This document shows positions 37,701 through 41,861 of a DNA stretch of 64,000 bases, in pieces; the first letter of the stretch is position 1, and every line of letters begins with the position of its first letter. The position numbers and the translations under genes are program-made. The notes under the pieces are model-generated. The model worked only from the letters and a program-made list of their open reading frames with translations. It searched no databases and was not told the origin of the DNA. The stretch is from the NCBI GenBank assembly GCA_964605655.1, contig CAZSDK010000003.1, positions 62,001 through 126,000 of the forward strand, given 5' to 3'. Source of the stretch: JAKLIX01 sp964605655 (GTDB taxonomy: Bacteria; Bacteroidota; Bacteroidia; Bacteroidales; CAIXZF01).

Positions 37701-38616
37701 GATCGTGCTGAATCCCATCAACCGCCTTGCTGCCGACGTCGATGCTTCCCATTTTGTGAATTCCGTTGATGCACTAGCCATTCAAAGGTATTTTGTGGGA
37801 ATGCTCACCGCCTTCCCTGCCGGGAAATGGGTGTTTGAATCAAAACCCATCACCACCCAGAGCAGCATATACACCACCAGCCTGAAAGGACTCTGCGTGG
37901 GCGATGTCAACGGATCCTTTATCCCTTACAGCAAGACGGGATCACAAATCCTTGTGACAGAGGATCCCCAATTGAAGGTGTCAGAGGGTGACAAGCTTAG
38001 CATACCCATCGTGATAGAGGTTGAAGGCAACACCCGCAAGCTGGGTTCCGTCTCCCTGGAACTGAATGCCAACGCTGAGCGTTTCATTCCTGAACAGGCC
38101 TGTTTCCCGGGTCAGAACGAAGACTGGGTGCAGCATGCAGGGAGCGGTTGGCTCAGAATATCAGGAGCCTCTTTGGAAGGGTTTTCACTCGACAATAACA
38201 AGTTTTCATTCAGAATGGAAGGCCGGGTGATGTCTCATCAGGAATTTCCCTGGCTTTATAGCGCCAGCGGGGAAGTGACGGATGAGTCGGGCACCCCTCT
38301 CCCTTTCCGGATCAGGGTGCCATCGACCCTTAAGTCTTTTGTTCCCGGACCCGTGATGAATGTATTTCCCAACCCTGCATCCGAAAGGACGGAGGTCTCC
38401 ATTTACTCGCCCGTCGATGGTACCTTAGAGCTTTCAGTGATCAATATGATGGAGGAGAAGGTGTTTAGGATGTCAGATCATATTGAAAGAGATACAGATC
38501 TCAGGCTCACTTTTGATCTTAAAAGCCTACCTGCCGGTGTTTGTATGATCACTGTAAGGATTAATGGCGGCAATCAGGAATATATATTGCATAAGAAGTT
38601 GATTATCACCAAATAA
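16726..38616 (+). CDS. Giant secreted multidomain T9SS protein, 7296 aa (paralogue 2)
   Basis: The ATG at 16726 gives a long N-region followed by a hydrophobic signal segment (about residues 20-36) and an Ala/Ser cleavage region. Architecture matches paralogue 1: two beta-helix blocks to about residue 1590, then 27 W-type, 10 QC-type, 13 YQL-type and 5 PKD/RCG units, a terminal PKD-like domain, a CNA-B-like domain, a dockerin-like segment (DVDASHFVNSVDAL, GDVNGS), a cohesin-like domain and a T9SS type A sorting domain (FPNPASERTEV). From the last RCG motif (34588) to the stop it is 1343 codons, exactly as in paralogue 1. The extra length is two more 944-codon modules plus 21 residues at the N-terminus. 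Export via Sec and T9SS is well supported; the biological role is unknown. A surface adhesin or extracellular-matrix fibre is the most economical guess. At 21.9 kb it is very long for a bacterial gene. Confidence 0.9.
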   Translation: MDNGTGTQSPSFCYFHFRRWIFIFLLQLLVLTIITAGSYGGAMASPGPPVLGYYQGTYTVGGLGSPKFPSLTVAFDSLKKYGMSSPVILELQAGYVSSSESFPLIPPKNASSAKTVTVRPAVSGLMISSSNAGASFQLDTVNYFILDGRVGGIGNTKDLVVYNSSLSGSCITFLNGACNNIIRYCVFKSCNNSVSSGGVLIFSGSNNLTGNNNNLVEYCDVRDGTLTPANGIISNGTPGKGNQGNIISNNHIYNYFKTTGDVSGVILASNSSGWTISGNSFYQTSVRTLSDGVTYFIQGIVSNNSTVGDLTITGNYFGGQAPDCGGVAMNILGTGGFKAIRLSIGNSALASVQGNIIKNITINTSTISQALAAISLVSGNFDCGNLQANIIGSTTQATSISIFSSGLGAVFSGINCGSGTPGDIHIVNNQMGGVSLTGTGNCVLRGIFMQGAASSIVIDNNILGYPDAPLSSSLNNSVDGIYSISPTLSQQVTNNVVRNITASGVSSSNQLIGIHLSPATAGSFLVSGNLISNLRSSSSGTLGGSSSSLIGISFAAGITNNQSIQNNTIHTLVNDHPTSAVKIAGLYYSGPARGSNVIDGNNIHSLKISSTSSSSIIYGIMVAGGNDSSLSVRVSNNMIRLGIDANGNSIIHNPDIHGLYKSGGRILAVSNNVYIGGLGIVSGSGKSSAFYRTGTKPDTLVNNILVNSRSNAVAGSGGKNYACYWTNSTNHYSNYNIYYVTGNEGYLVTVNNGVTQINSMQSLWEALPGQDLNSGIGNPNFVNPSGSAAMVDLHVQGTTPAEGCGASLPLVAADFDQEDRTLLTPDDLGADAGNYTNLDIFYPLIQYTDLTNDIQSVQRVVGGFNITDQGSGVNNAPGYRPRLYFKKKTDGNVIDYTNTTGTDGWKWVQANETTTPYSFTIQYSYLKDGIVSEGDTIQYFLVAQDLASPVHVAFSPLEGTSGINVASVTTLPSEPKSYAIVPTISGTKYVGGSNPDYPNLTGPAGLFQDINKKILNGSLNVIIAGNLQEQGTHALNQWLEVGPGNYQLVLQPDPATIRIISNVSDLTGLPMIRFNGADRVTINGGPGKNLLIRNTHSTPSQARSVIWFDNTSTACSINQVILESNASSDACIVAGNTGSNRMTITNCIVRNPATGSFKTGILSSNLLNHLVLTGNEICNWTGYGIEFQGVGDSCQVSSNSFYYNLPWPATNPQNAIFINAGGSHVITENYIGGTAAFCGGSKWLNNSTGDFTGIKVNVAETRSTRISGNVIQNIELTNPGAGTFSGIWVVAGQAEIGGITGNLIGHLSQTSSVSSNGLSPVYGIMSQSLNPSVNIERNTIANLKATSLSGSPVVYGILQYSGAVRKNDIHGLGGSSSESTPLCFGITSSSGSGMTLEVSNNMISLLGGTALNPTIYGLYATGESGGLIQYYHNSVLVTGPATDGSSTYNLFRVDQVSIDLKNNLLINSRIQGGTGKHYSMVFVNTGGLTSDYNDLCSSGSLGLWNALDRTNLQSWQAGSGQDEHSISVSAQFTSETDLHLSAGNNCFIDGKGTFLSLVSTDLDDQSRQPVSPDPGCDEFTAVFPPTPVSGGDQEACAGGTVPPLSASGNGVLKWYDLQIGGQVVFRGNPFYCIQNQPGSYTYYVSDSIPGCESQNVPVTLTVLLPPVPGSVLPDRLVCSGETSGVLTLNGFDGIVQYWQYAISPFTSWNDIQHNGNTYLSGPLTQTTRFRAVVTRGSCPESYSAYATVTVPTPTSVTFSGTLPPQCIGNTTLTLTGGSPPGGTYTGQGVSGNNFNATLAGTGVHIVGYSFTDANGCTRSATNSIQVFNLPSIQFSGTLSDVCINAAPFVLNTAVPAGGTYTGQGVSENWLDPVMAGLGTHVITYQYADGNGCLASTTDTLSVNAVPQVFALSGGGSYCTGGEGVTLTLSGSEPGTLYQLMKGGSVQGVSKAGTGNLLIWTGIYEGTYIIRAHYSNSVCYVDMAGAAVVTENPLPVLYTVSGSGHYCNGGTGLNILLSMSQVSVSYQLLKDGIPEGESVMGTGSLLLWNDQPEGTYTVLATETAYGCSVTMQGNAVVTEDAVLIANIGPDPAFTVTNSAITLNGNPSGGTGIFTSHLWSGEGSGFLNLTNQVSTVFSCALMGSYNLQYTFTDSHGCTASDSIMVEVFSDIDPPLMSNQMRCGNGTLVMTALAASEGNEVQFSLNSQTVVFTDNTPPFQYTTPGVVVGTPLTVYARVRNQQTSLVSPWTSASATAYASSYGGTLSGSGNLCLETPMDTLSLSGYTGYINKWQKRLNEGSWTDILTTASKYSEIPVVQGVWDYRVEVQVPGCSVAYSSTATLSVYSESAGGILSGLTQEICLGASTGTLTLTGYTGNVLHWQKRINDMSWVNISNTGSSYSEIPVQAGLWQYRAVVQNGSCSPAYSSSYSLNIDANTQGGTVTGGTTICPGTMTPVLGLSGQTGIVIAWQKRLNEGAWTDISHTGTTFAEVPVASGNWDYRAKVINGVCTTEFSTATTVVVLPLNVGGQVNGSGSICLGSSTPLLSLTGYTNNILRWEKRLNEGSWTPIQNVTSVYMEVPMSPGIWEFRGVTGIENCGEVPSMAAQIEVLPLPSGGFASGGGIVCAGQTSGTLSVAGSTGSVVNWQYSVMPFTQWNDIPWSGINYVSDPLYQTTRFRVIIGSGNCGEAYSSFTTVTVSPATEVTFAGDIPPLCFNSSSLLLTGGTPAGGFYSGPGVNGDSFYPSIAGTGLHMLYYTYTDANGCSYSDYNTVLVNQIPLVDFSGELPDQCSGVMQYQLTGGSPFGGIYSGPGVSGTNFNASVAGTGVHTIQYSYTDNNGCTNQAFNVIEVVTEPTVFHLSGSGSYCQGSDGMTLTLNGSQTNVLYQLLKNNTLSGQPVPGTGSSLTWYGMLAGSYTVRAVDGTGLCSSMMLGTVTVTEVPAPTLFVLSGSGSFCHGGIGRTLQINGSSPGISYQLFKNGTAFNDPVLGSGASLNWNEQKGGSYQVLATEVSTGCSAYMTGTAVITEDPALTALITPDPAFVQLGSSITLSGNPSGGTGVFTSHSWTGTGATYLSSVNTMTPQFNGVTAGVFSLTYVVSDNHSCSGTDNIQVVVASQVQEPLIPDQYRCGPGSLTMTAQIGQGGDRVQFSLDGSNVMFTDDTYPYEYMSPVVEVGYPLQVWARTLYSPTSQSSTWVSATAWAFESSQGGILSGSSTICLGESTPQMLLSQQAGYVISWQKRVNSGTWVSVGNTTDHYSEYPTTTGTWEYRAEVQVPGCAPDYSSPAVIMVLPGSVGGVLSGTSGSVCLGNTTGPISLSGQTGTVLSWRKRLNGQGWLAIACSATQYSEIPTCPGLWEYQTLVSNGSCDPVYSSIFTITIDPPSAGGVITGGASVCPGSPTPLLILSGHTGNVVKWQKQQAGGSWTDIQNTATTYSEVPSSQGSWTYRVLVKSGNCATDTSGSATVVVYPVSQGGFVSGYGLICQNSTTGPLILNNYSGNIMKWQKKLNEGSWSDIAHTSAVYSDIPQQAGSWQYRAVVAFDGCTETASVPKTVVVSPTTVGGALLSSKSICYNQNSGVLSLSFYTGTIQKWQYSVSPYQTWIDINHTSDTYTSGPLLQTTKFRVQVKSGYCNVEYSNNVTVTVLPHFTVQFGGGLAPQCISSTHYVITGGTPPGGTYSGPGVSGSNFNASLAGIGTHTLTYTYTDVNGCSGSATNNINVVPLPSVQFSGQLQPQCQSSTFYPLQGGSPAGGTYSGSGVTGSNFNASQAGPGDHVITYTFTNAQGCTDIATNSIEVHQVPLVYILNGNTSYCEGDAGSQLNLSGSQPGMQYQLFRDGTEWGSAQPGTGNSLIWSDLSAGLYHVMAVDPVHGCLSMMAGWIQVVEKARPLVFEVTGSGSYCHGAAGLPITLSSSQQGILYQLYRNDLPQGNPKSGNGLPLIWNYNLSGTYSMVATDAATSCVETMNGQVNITEDPVLTVQVLPQSAIVLTGEYLNLNGNPSGGSGVYLAHEWSGTGSLYLSSLSIVNPVFSCSQPGSYPLEYRVTDSHGCEATGLKTVSVISQVGEPAMPDQQRCGTGTLTMTATIGVNGDLVEFSLDGSTVIFSDNTAPYQYVTPIVTAGNNLTVYARSKNNSLEMTSAWVHATAYAYASANGGYIMGSGNICLGSSTPLLQMAGYTGSVLYWQKKLNSGSWINIPLAATGFTEVPSSPGTWSYRAVVSLEGCAPVYSSTAAVEVYPLASGGALSGGNSVVCFGSSTGVISLSGFTGSVSAWRKRLNNGIWLDIAQTSTSFSEIPVSPGNWEYQAIVQSGNCPPAYSNTKAVLVNENSGGGTVTGSGTICPNSATPLLQAADFTGTIQYWQKRLNGGGWVTINTSAASYSEVPSSAGSWEYRTVVQNAPCAAAFSAAATVLVTPVPEGGQVQGGGLICLGSNTGTLQLSGQNSNILFWQRRHNSDGWSDLNIIADHYSEIPQVTGTWEYRAAVGTPGCSTAYSVPTTVEVIPASVGGVLNGSTTVCGGLSGATLTLSGYTGAILKWQYSVSPYTLWNDIPNTSATYIPGVLTQTTRYRVLVQQDGCTPSFSQMAILMVPAPAGVSFSGSIPSQCINGNAFLLTGGSPQGGTYSGPGVLNGGFYPQTAGTGTHTLVYSWADVYGCIYQATNQVTVYDLPLVLFGGSLPPQCTNSQPFLLIGGMPPGGVYSGPGVANNSFNAMAAGQGFHLLNYSWTDIHGCTNQGINTIEVNAQPLVFPFVGDGSYCQGGNGLSATLIGSQQGVNYQLVKNSFPFGALVPGSGGSLIWNDLTAGTYQVMASNLTTGCYAVMSGTVTISTIPLPSPYTLNGSGSYCYNGNGTTVTLNGSQTGVLYQLKRYGVDVGNPLPGTGNALSWTNVPAGQYSVAAMNASTGCMSMMSGLVNITQDPPLTANIQPDPVYVLTGTGITVYGNPAGGFSSGYNHLWTGSAVPFLSAVNVVNPVFNSNQAGVYSLIYTVTDNHGCSVTDQTQVFVSGLIPPPLMSNQYRCGPGQVTMPAIPGAGGDQVQFSLNGSTVVFTDNQSPYQYNTPVIPPGGSILVYARTRISASGLCSSWISATATALTGAVGGTVTGTAVLCPGMCTPVLHLHGFTGEVSNWQKRVNSGNWISVPVTDTLYQEVPSSSGIWEYRAVIQLSGCATAFSQAAVIQVLDPSAGGMLTGVNTQICLGANTGNMQVLNYAGSVVCWRKRVNNGLWQNIAFSGTVYYETPSSSGSWDYQAMIQQGSCEPAYSSIWTVLVQPSTIAGTLSGSSFICPGSYTPSMALTGYSGSIIQWQKRLDAGSWITINQTEPTYSEVPGSSGTWEYRVEVQQGNCLPAFSSSAIVTVFDEVIGGQVSGSTTICLGSSTGILQLTGNTGMVIRWQKRLEGNPWVDVMVTTNTYSEVPVSDGIWQYRAVVTSGNCQEGYSLPANIHVNAPGAPATMTGDITICQGQAGGTLTLTGFTGTIINWQYSVSPFVSWEDIPFTGTSYSTGLVTQTTRYRALVQNNPCNPVPSGYATITVVALPAVTFSGVMPVQCISATSYTLNAGLPAGGTYSGAGVSGSNFSAALAGAGNHLITYSFQNSSGCLGFATNTITVNDLPVVSLTLPISGICVDATPLTLSGGTPAGGSYTGQGVINNTFYPGQAGVGVHLISYSFQDAYSCVNTATSTINVNANPTVYALSGSGHYCEGYQGLTLTLSNSEVGVNYQLFKNGAVQGPSQSGTGTFLQWLHQTSGSYTVTATTASTGCSRSMEGVAIVETWPLPAVFQTSGSGHYCYDQAGLPVLLSGSEAGVSYQLMNDGVPAGLPLAGTGSALNWPAQPSGTYTVVATNTANGCSRTMNGNATIISDPQLTATITPDPAYFYMGNSDFVFGGPSGGVFPYQSHLWTGPGSLFLNQTNLQNPTFSANVVGDVQLSYTVTDSHGCSASDQINIHVITVVNIPLMHDASRCGNGTVVMEAGLTQGGDQIEFSFDGVNIDTTDVDAPFQCITPVIEGGDSLVVYARCKNSTIGYVSPFNFATAYAYHFSVGGTLAGGGELCPGQVTPPIILSDNIGAVTGWQRRPANGNWYNINSLDSTLIDIPPDTGNWEYRAKVRVSSCDPAYSSSVFFHVKKPSNAGGIMSASNFTCLGQPISTLIDTGMVGNIVAWRKRWSGTAWQEIYYPYNNYVETPTNLGVWEYQALVMNGSCNVAFSLIYSVVVYSPTIAGNVTGGASVCQGSMTPVLVLSGNNGVVDHWQKRFNNGPWVDVVNTASSYQEWPSQVGTWQYRAVSQNGYCSLGYSVPATVTVVPATVGGQVSGSGSLCLGSTTPYLTLSGYTGTIQKWQKRLNNGPWIDIPHIFAVYSTVPNAVGLWYYRAVISNSVCGEMYSSPATIEVNAPTAGGILNGSGTICQGNTTPVLTLTGHTGTILKWQKRLNGGGWNNISHLNSSFSEVLNQPGTWEYRVVVQSGACTQEVSSLATVTVLSASIGGSVTGGSNFCLGNSTNVLTLTGHNGTIIKWQKRLNNGTWTDINNTSVTYSETPSSPGTWEYRAVVCNGNCLTVNSMVATVQVHALPQVFEFSGPEMYCQGENGVTLNLNGSQSGISYQLLKGTLPLGTLTPGTGQSLQWNNLTTGVYQVKAINMGTSCFMPMNGVIDVTQMEVPGIISVSAAGYDCGGYGSGVVSLPYSELGISYQLIRDNEPYDLPLLGNGQPMAWGGLPEGSYGVVATNPGSGCSSVMSGFPDVPLVPLPQEFSMTGGGYACASGTGVPIGLDVTEPGVEYQLMWNGQPLNGYLMTGNGQDISFGSLNLPGTFGVMATSTLTGCTMIFENTVSVTILETPEVNAGPDMISLFGTGVAISANISGGSPPYSLWWTPGTGLSDTLSLNPFANPLEPTTYYLYATDINGCQSVDSTTITPVLPSGQSVIYGHVTYANSVSTPLHNIPVYLRNNAGTILFQTQTDNNGFYQFPAFPDGNYILTAASNQQVGGINSTDALEALREFVHMIVLNPINRLAADVDASHFVNSVDALAIQRYFVGMLTAFPAGKWVFESKPITTQSSIYTTSLKGLCVGDVNGSFIPYSKTGSQILVTEDPQLKVSEGDKLSIPIVIEVEGNTRKLGSVSLELNANAERFIPEQACFPGQNEDWVQHAGSGWLRISGASLEGFSLDNNKFSFRMEGRVMSHQEFPWLYSASGEVTDESGTPLPFRIRVPSTLKSFVPGPVMNVFPNPASERTEVSIYSPVDGTLELSVINMMEEKVFRMSDHIERDTDLRLTFDLKSLPAGVCMITVRINGGNQEYILHKKLIITK
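23260..26091 (+). repeat. Super-module 1 of giant protein 2 (944 codons)
   Basis: RCG to RCG interval with RCG, five W-type, two QC-type, two YQL-type and one PKD-like domain. Here the second W-type slot reads WQKR instead of the WRKR usual for that slot. Confidence 0.85.
26092..28923 (+). repeat. Super-module 2 of giant protein 2 (944 codons)
   Basis: Same domain order and exact length. The second W-type slot has WRKR and carries two extra cysteines (IACSATQYSEIPTCPG), which could form an added disulfide. Confidence 0.85.
28924..31755 (+). repeat. Super-module 3 of giant protein 2 (944 codons)
   Basis: Same domain order and exact length. The slot-two WRKR and slot-five WQYSVSPYTLW signatures are kept. 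Confidence 0.85.
31756..34587 (+). repeat. Super-module 4 of giant protein 2 (944 codons)
   Basis: Same domain order and exact length. The fifth W-type domain (WQYSVSPFVSW) starts with PATMTGD instead of the usual GG. It is followed by the terminal six-W block that both giants share. Confidence 0.85.
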
Positions 38617-38634
38617 GAATATGTTTCGAGTTTG

Positions 38635-38686
38635 TCTTGATTTATATTAGTAGAATAATTATCGGATAAAATATTGATAATCAAGA
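38635..38686. repeat. Nested inverted repeats after giant gene 2
   Basis: TCTTGATT (38635-38642) pairs with AATCAAGA (38679-38686), and ATTATC pairs with GATAAT inside it. This may be a weak transcription end or mRNA 3' structure; there is no T-run, so it is not called a terminator. The following stretch to 38834 holds a GC-rich patch (CCGGCCGGCCAGGCTGGCGG) and no gene. Confidence 0.3.
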
Positions 38687-38834
38687 TAAAAACATTGCTC
38701 TTAGAATATTAAATGGTATTGGCTTCCGGCCAACGTATCTTCACTTAGATCCTTAACCACACCGGCCGGCCAGGCTGGCGGAAAAATACTGGTATCAAGA
38801 TAGAACTTCACTTTATCCTTTCATCAGAAAATCC

Positions 38835-38842
38835 TACCTTTG
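38835..38842 (+). promoter_or_regulatory. -7 promoter box for the deaminase operon
   Basis: TACCTTTG is an exact match to the Bacteroidota TAnnTTTG box, 14 nt before the ATG at 38857, implying a very short leader. No clear TTG -33 box is seen at the preferred spacing. Confidence 0.5.
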
Positions 38843-38856
38843 GAAAAAGGCTGAAT

Positions 38857-39291
38857 ATGGATCCATTGATGAAGGCTGCATTGGAGGAAGCCCTTGCCGG
38901 ATACAGGGAAGGAGGCATCCCGATAGGTTCTGTGCTCGCTAAAGGCGGTAAGATCATCTCCAAAGGACGGAACAAACGAGTCCAGGAAAACAATCCCATT
39001 CTGCACGGAGAAATGGACTGTCTCAACCAGGCAGGCAGAATCGGTTCCTACCGCGATACGGTCATTTATTCAACCCTGATGCCCTGCTACATGTGCGCCG
39101 GGACCATCGTCCAGTTCAAGATCCCCCGGGTCATCGTCGGAGAATCCAGGACCTTCAGCGGCGCCAGGGAGTTCATGGAAAGCCACGGCGTTGAAGTGAT
39201 CGACCTGGACCTCCCCGAATGTTATGAGCTGATGCAGCAATTCATTGCCGAAAAGCCTGAACTCTGGAATGAAGATATCATGGAACTTTAA
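38857..39291 (+). CDS. Fcy1-like cytosine/nucleoside deaminase
   Basis: This 144-aa zinc-dependent deaminase of the cytidine deaminase-like fold hydrolytically removes the amino group of a nucleobase or nucleoside. Zinc ligands and the proton-shuttling Glu are visible as H50-G-E52 and PC77-xx-C80. The C-terminal half (VGESRTF..., then QQFIAEKPELWNEDI) closely resembles the yeast cytosine deaminase tail, more than it resembles tRNA adenosine deaminase TadA or guanine deaminase, so cytosine is the favoured substrate by inference. It appears complete and cytosolic, with no signal peptide. The next gene starts 11 nt downstream, indicating an operon. The substrate could instead be a modified cytosine or another base. 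Confidence 0.8.
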   Translation: MDPLMKAALEEALAGYREGGIPIGSVLAKGGKIISKGRNKRVQENNPILHGEMDCLNQAGRIGSYRDTVIYSTLMPCYMCAGTIVQFKIPRVIVGESRTFSGAREFMESHGVEVIDLDLPECYELMQQFIAEKPELWNEDIMEL

Positions 39292-39302
39292 AGATTATAT
39301 CT

Positions 39303-41582
39303 ATGCTCATTGTTGAACACCTGTCGAATTACAAATATCCTGTCTTCCGATTAAAAGGAAGCCTGGATGTCATGGGAGTGAAACCCTTCGAGGAAGCGAT
39401 GCCTGCCGGCGACCAGAGGGAGCCGGTCATCATCCTGGATATGAAAGAGTTAATATTTCTTTCCTCCGCCGGCATCAGGAGCCTGGTCAGCCTGGGCAAA
39501 GAACAAAGAAAGAACAATGCCCACCTCATCCTTAACCAGCCGACGGAGCAGGTGATGAAAGTGCTGGAGATCAGCGGACTGTTGTCCCAGTTTGTGATCA
39601 CGCCTCTCCTTGACGAGGCCTTGGGGAAGGCCCAATGGCTGTCGAAAGAAGGACAGGCAGCCAAGGATTATCATTTTGACCAGCGTCATTACCAGTTCAC
39701 CAGGACCAGCGACCACCCGGTCAGCCTGTCGGGTCTCGACACAGGTGGTGTAACGGAGCCTGACCTGCTTATTGCCGATGTCAGGGAACTCGGCATGGGC
39801 CTGGGCGTGGGTAGTATATCGGAAGCCCGAAAAGAAGCCGCTGCCACGGCAAGTGCATTTTTATCTCTGCCCGGTTTTTTTGCTTATATTCCTGAAGGAA
39901 GCGGCGACCTCACCGATTACCTGCATACGGGCAATACAGGAACACACGGGGTGTACCTGAATCAGTACCTTGGGACCTGTTCGGAACCCGATGCCTATAT
40001 CGAGATCCTTCCCGGTCAGGCCATAGAAAGCGGACAGCTTCTGGACGACCTCTTCAGCATGGCCTCCGGCATATACCGTCAGGTGCCTCCGGTGCTGGGA
40101 ATAACAGGCATCGTGCAGATGCTGAATGCAGAAGGAAAAACTGAGTTTCACTGGTGTGCTTCCTGGATCGTTTCGGAAATTGAAATTCCCAGAGGATCTG
40201 CCCTCGAGCCCGTGAAACACTTCACAACACCCATGAAGACGGACCAGGGTATGAAGTACCTGAGGCAGTCGATGCTTTTGGAAGGTTTAGACACCCTGCC
40301 GCCCGGACATCAGCTCAAGCAGTGCATCGATCATGTCTTCAGGCAGGAAGGTGTGGCACCCGTCCTCAGGGGAGATGTCAGGATGCCGGTGCTCAGCGGC
40401 AAACTCTGGATCTACCTTCCCGTCAGCTGTGGTGATCTCAGCCAGCAACGGATGAAGGTGGAAAGTGCTGATAATGAATCGTTTCCTGATGACTGGGGCC
40501 TGATGATACGCGCCATCTATCACGATACACGGCAGGTCATCCTGAAAAAACTTCATGGAGGGTTCACCGCCAACACCTACCTGGTCGACAGCTTCGACCA
40601 CCAGGGACGCAAAAGGCTTCCTACCGTAATCAAACTGGGGAATGCCGCCATGATCAGCAGGGAAGAAAAAAATTACCGGGAATGTGTGCAGCCTTTCATC
40701 CTTAACAACAGCGTTTCGATCCTGGGTTCCAATTATTACGGGGCCAACGGGGGTATCTGTTATAACTTCGTCGGCATCGGTGGTCCGGAAGCACAGTTGA
40801 AGTGGCTTACCCATCTCTACAGGGAGCGGGAGGTGTCCGATCTGGTGCCCCTTTTCGACAACATCTTCAAGAACATCCTCAAGCCCTGGTACGGCCAACC
40901 GAAATGGGGAAGCCGTTTACTTTTCAAGGAACACAATCCCGTGGAACCACTCTTTCCCAACCTCTTTGCCGATGCCTTCAGCGTGCTTGGGGTGGATGAG
41001 GAAGTGCAGTACCTCGATTGTCCCTGGCTGGGGCGACAGGTCCTCAACCCGTATTGGTATCTGAAGCATGAGTATTCCCGGAGAAAGGATGAAGGCTTGT
41101 TCTGTTACAGCTCCTTCTGCCACGGTGACCTGAACATGCAGAACATCCTGGTGGATGAGAAGGATAATGTCTATGTCATCGACTTTTCTGAGACCACCGA
41201 GAAGAATATCGTTTCGGATTTCGCCCGCCTGGAGCCCATTTTCAAGATCGAGATGACCCGTACGGAATGCGAACAGGACCTGAGCGACAAGCTTCGTTTT
41301 GAGGAAGCGATGATCCATGCCAGGGTGCTGGAGGAGAAGCCGGAGTTTCGCTATGAAGGGGATGATCCGGCCGTTCGTAAGGCCTATGAGATGGTATGGC
41401 TGGTCAGGAGCTACGCCAAACAGGTGACCCTTTTCGAAGAAAATCCCTTGCCTTACTGGCTCGCCCTCCTCGAGTGGACCCTGCCTTATGTCTCATACAG
41501 GGGAGTGAATGTCCTCATTCAGAAACATGCCGTGTTCTCCGCCGGCCTGATCTGTGAGCAGATATACAAGTCCAGCGAATAA
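39303..41582 (+). CDS. STAS - unknown domain - APH-like kinase fusion
   Basis: This 759-aa protein is predicted to be cytosolic. Residues about 1-105 are a STAS (anti-anti-sigma) domain with the usual DMKELIFLSSAGIRSL segment, including the serine that is phosphorylated in SpoIIAA-type proteins. About 125-400 is a region I cannot assign; an ELGMGLGVGS stretch and overall spacing recall degenerate PP2C-like modules found with STAS domains. About 415-740 looks like an aminoglycoside/choline phosphotransferase-type kinase: H607-G-D609 with N614 (catalytic loop) and D627-FS (metal-binding loop) are intact. STAS plus kinase in one chain suggests a phospho-switch signalling protein. Its link to the deaminase 11 nt upstream is unexplained. 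Function is inference; the domain calls at both ends are fairly sure. Confidence 0.7.
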   Translation: MLIVEHLSNYKYPVFRLKGSLDVMGVKPFEEAMPAGDQREPVIILDMKELIFLSSAGIRSLVSLGKEQRKNNAHLILNQPTEQVMKVLEISGLLSQFVITPLLDEALGKAQWLSKEGQAAKDYHFDQRHYQFTRTSDHPVSLSGLDTGGVTEPDLLIADVRELGMGLGVGSISEARKEAAATASAFLSLPGFFAYIPEGSGDLTDYLHTGNTGTHGVYLNQYLGTCSEPDAYIEILPGQAIESGQLLDDLFSMASGIYRQVPPVLGITGIVQMLNAEGKTEFHWCASWIVSEIEIPRGSALEPVKHFTTPMKTDQGMKYLRQSMLLEGLDTLPPGHQLKQCIDHVFRQEGVAPVLRGDVRMPVLSGKLWIYLPVSCGDLSQQRMKVESADNESFPDDWGLMIRAIYHDTRQVILKKLHGGFTANTYLVDSFDHQGRKRLPTVIKLGNAAMISREEKNYRECVQPFILNNSVSILGSNYYGANGGICYNFVGIGGPEAQLKWLTHLYREREVSDLVPLFDNIFKNILKPWYGQPKWGSRLLFKEHNPVEPLFPNLFADAFSVLGVDEEVQYLDCPWLGRQVLNPYWYLKHEYSRRKDEGLFCYSSFCHGDLNMQNILVDEKDNVYVIDFSETTEKNIVSDFARLEPIFKIEMTRTECEQDLSDKLRFEEAMIHARVLEEKPEFRYEGDDPAVRKAYEMVWLVRSYAKQVTLFEENPLPYWLALLEWTLPYVSYRGVNVLIQKHAVFSAGLICEQIYKSSE

Positions 41583-41597
41583 GGTCCACATTCCACA

Positions 41598-41637
41598 GCA
41601 TTCTTGCATTCTGGCATCCTGGCATTCTCGCATTCTT
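41598..41637. repeat. Five tandem 8-bp units GCATTCTN
   Basis: The units GCATTCTT, GCATTCTG, GCATCCTG, GCATTCTC and GCATTCTT follow each other without gaps just after the STAS-kinase gene. One further unit (GCATTCTTGCC) sits at about 44350, next to the second copy of the 102-bp repeat. Confidence 0.7.
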
Positions 41638-41662
41638 GCCTTATCAAACATGCAAATCTCAA

Positions 41663-41764
41663 CGGTAAAAGGAATACACTGCCTGAATCAGTAATAAATT
41701 TCAATATACCCCAAATTCTTAAGTGATCTCAGTGCCTCAAGTGGTTTTATTTCAACACTTTAGG
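41663..41764. repeat. 102-bp direct repeat, copy 1
   Basis: It aligns without gaps to 44401-44502, with 12 mismatches by eye (about 88% identity). The best-conserved blocks are GGAATACACTGCCTGAATCA and CTTAAGTGATCTCAGTGCCT. It does not code. The following 41765-41861 holds a further TTAAGG-rich stretch (aacttaaggcacttaagg) and no gene. Confidence 0.8.
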
Positions 41765-41861
41765 AACTTAAGGCACTTAAGGGTGCTTAAATAATAAGTT
41801 ATTAGATTTAACTAACAAACCGGTCTGCAAAATGGACTGTCAGGCAGGTTCCTGCAATAAC

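Noticed and set aside
40287..40898. 203-codon antisense frame in the STAS-kinase gene
   Set aside because: Shadow of a gene with intact STAS and kinase motifs; no motif of its own.
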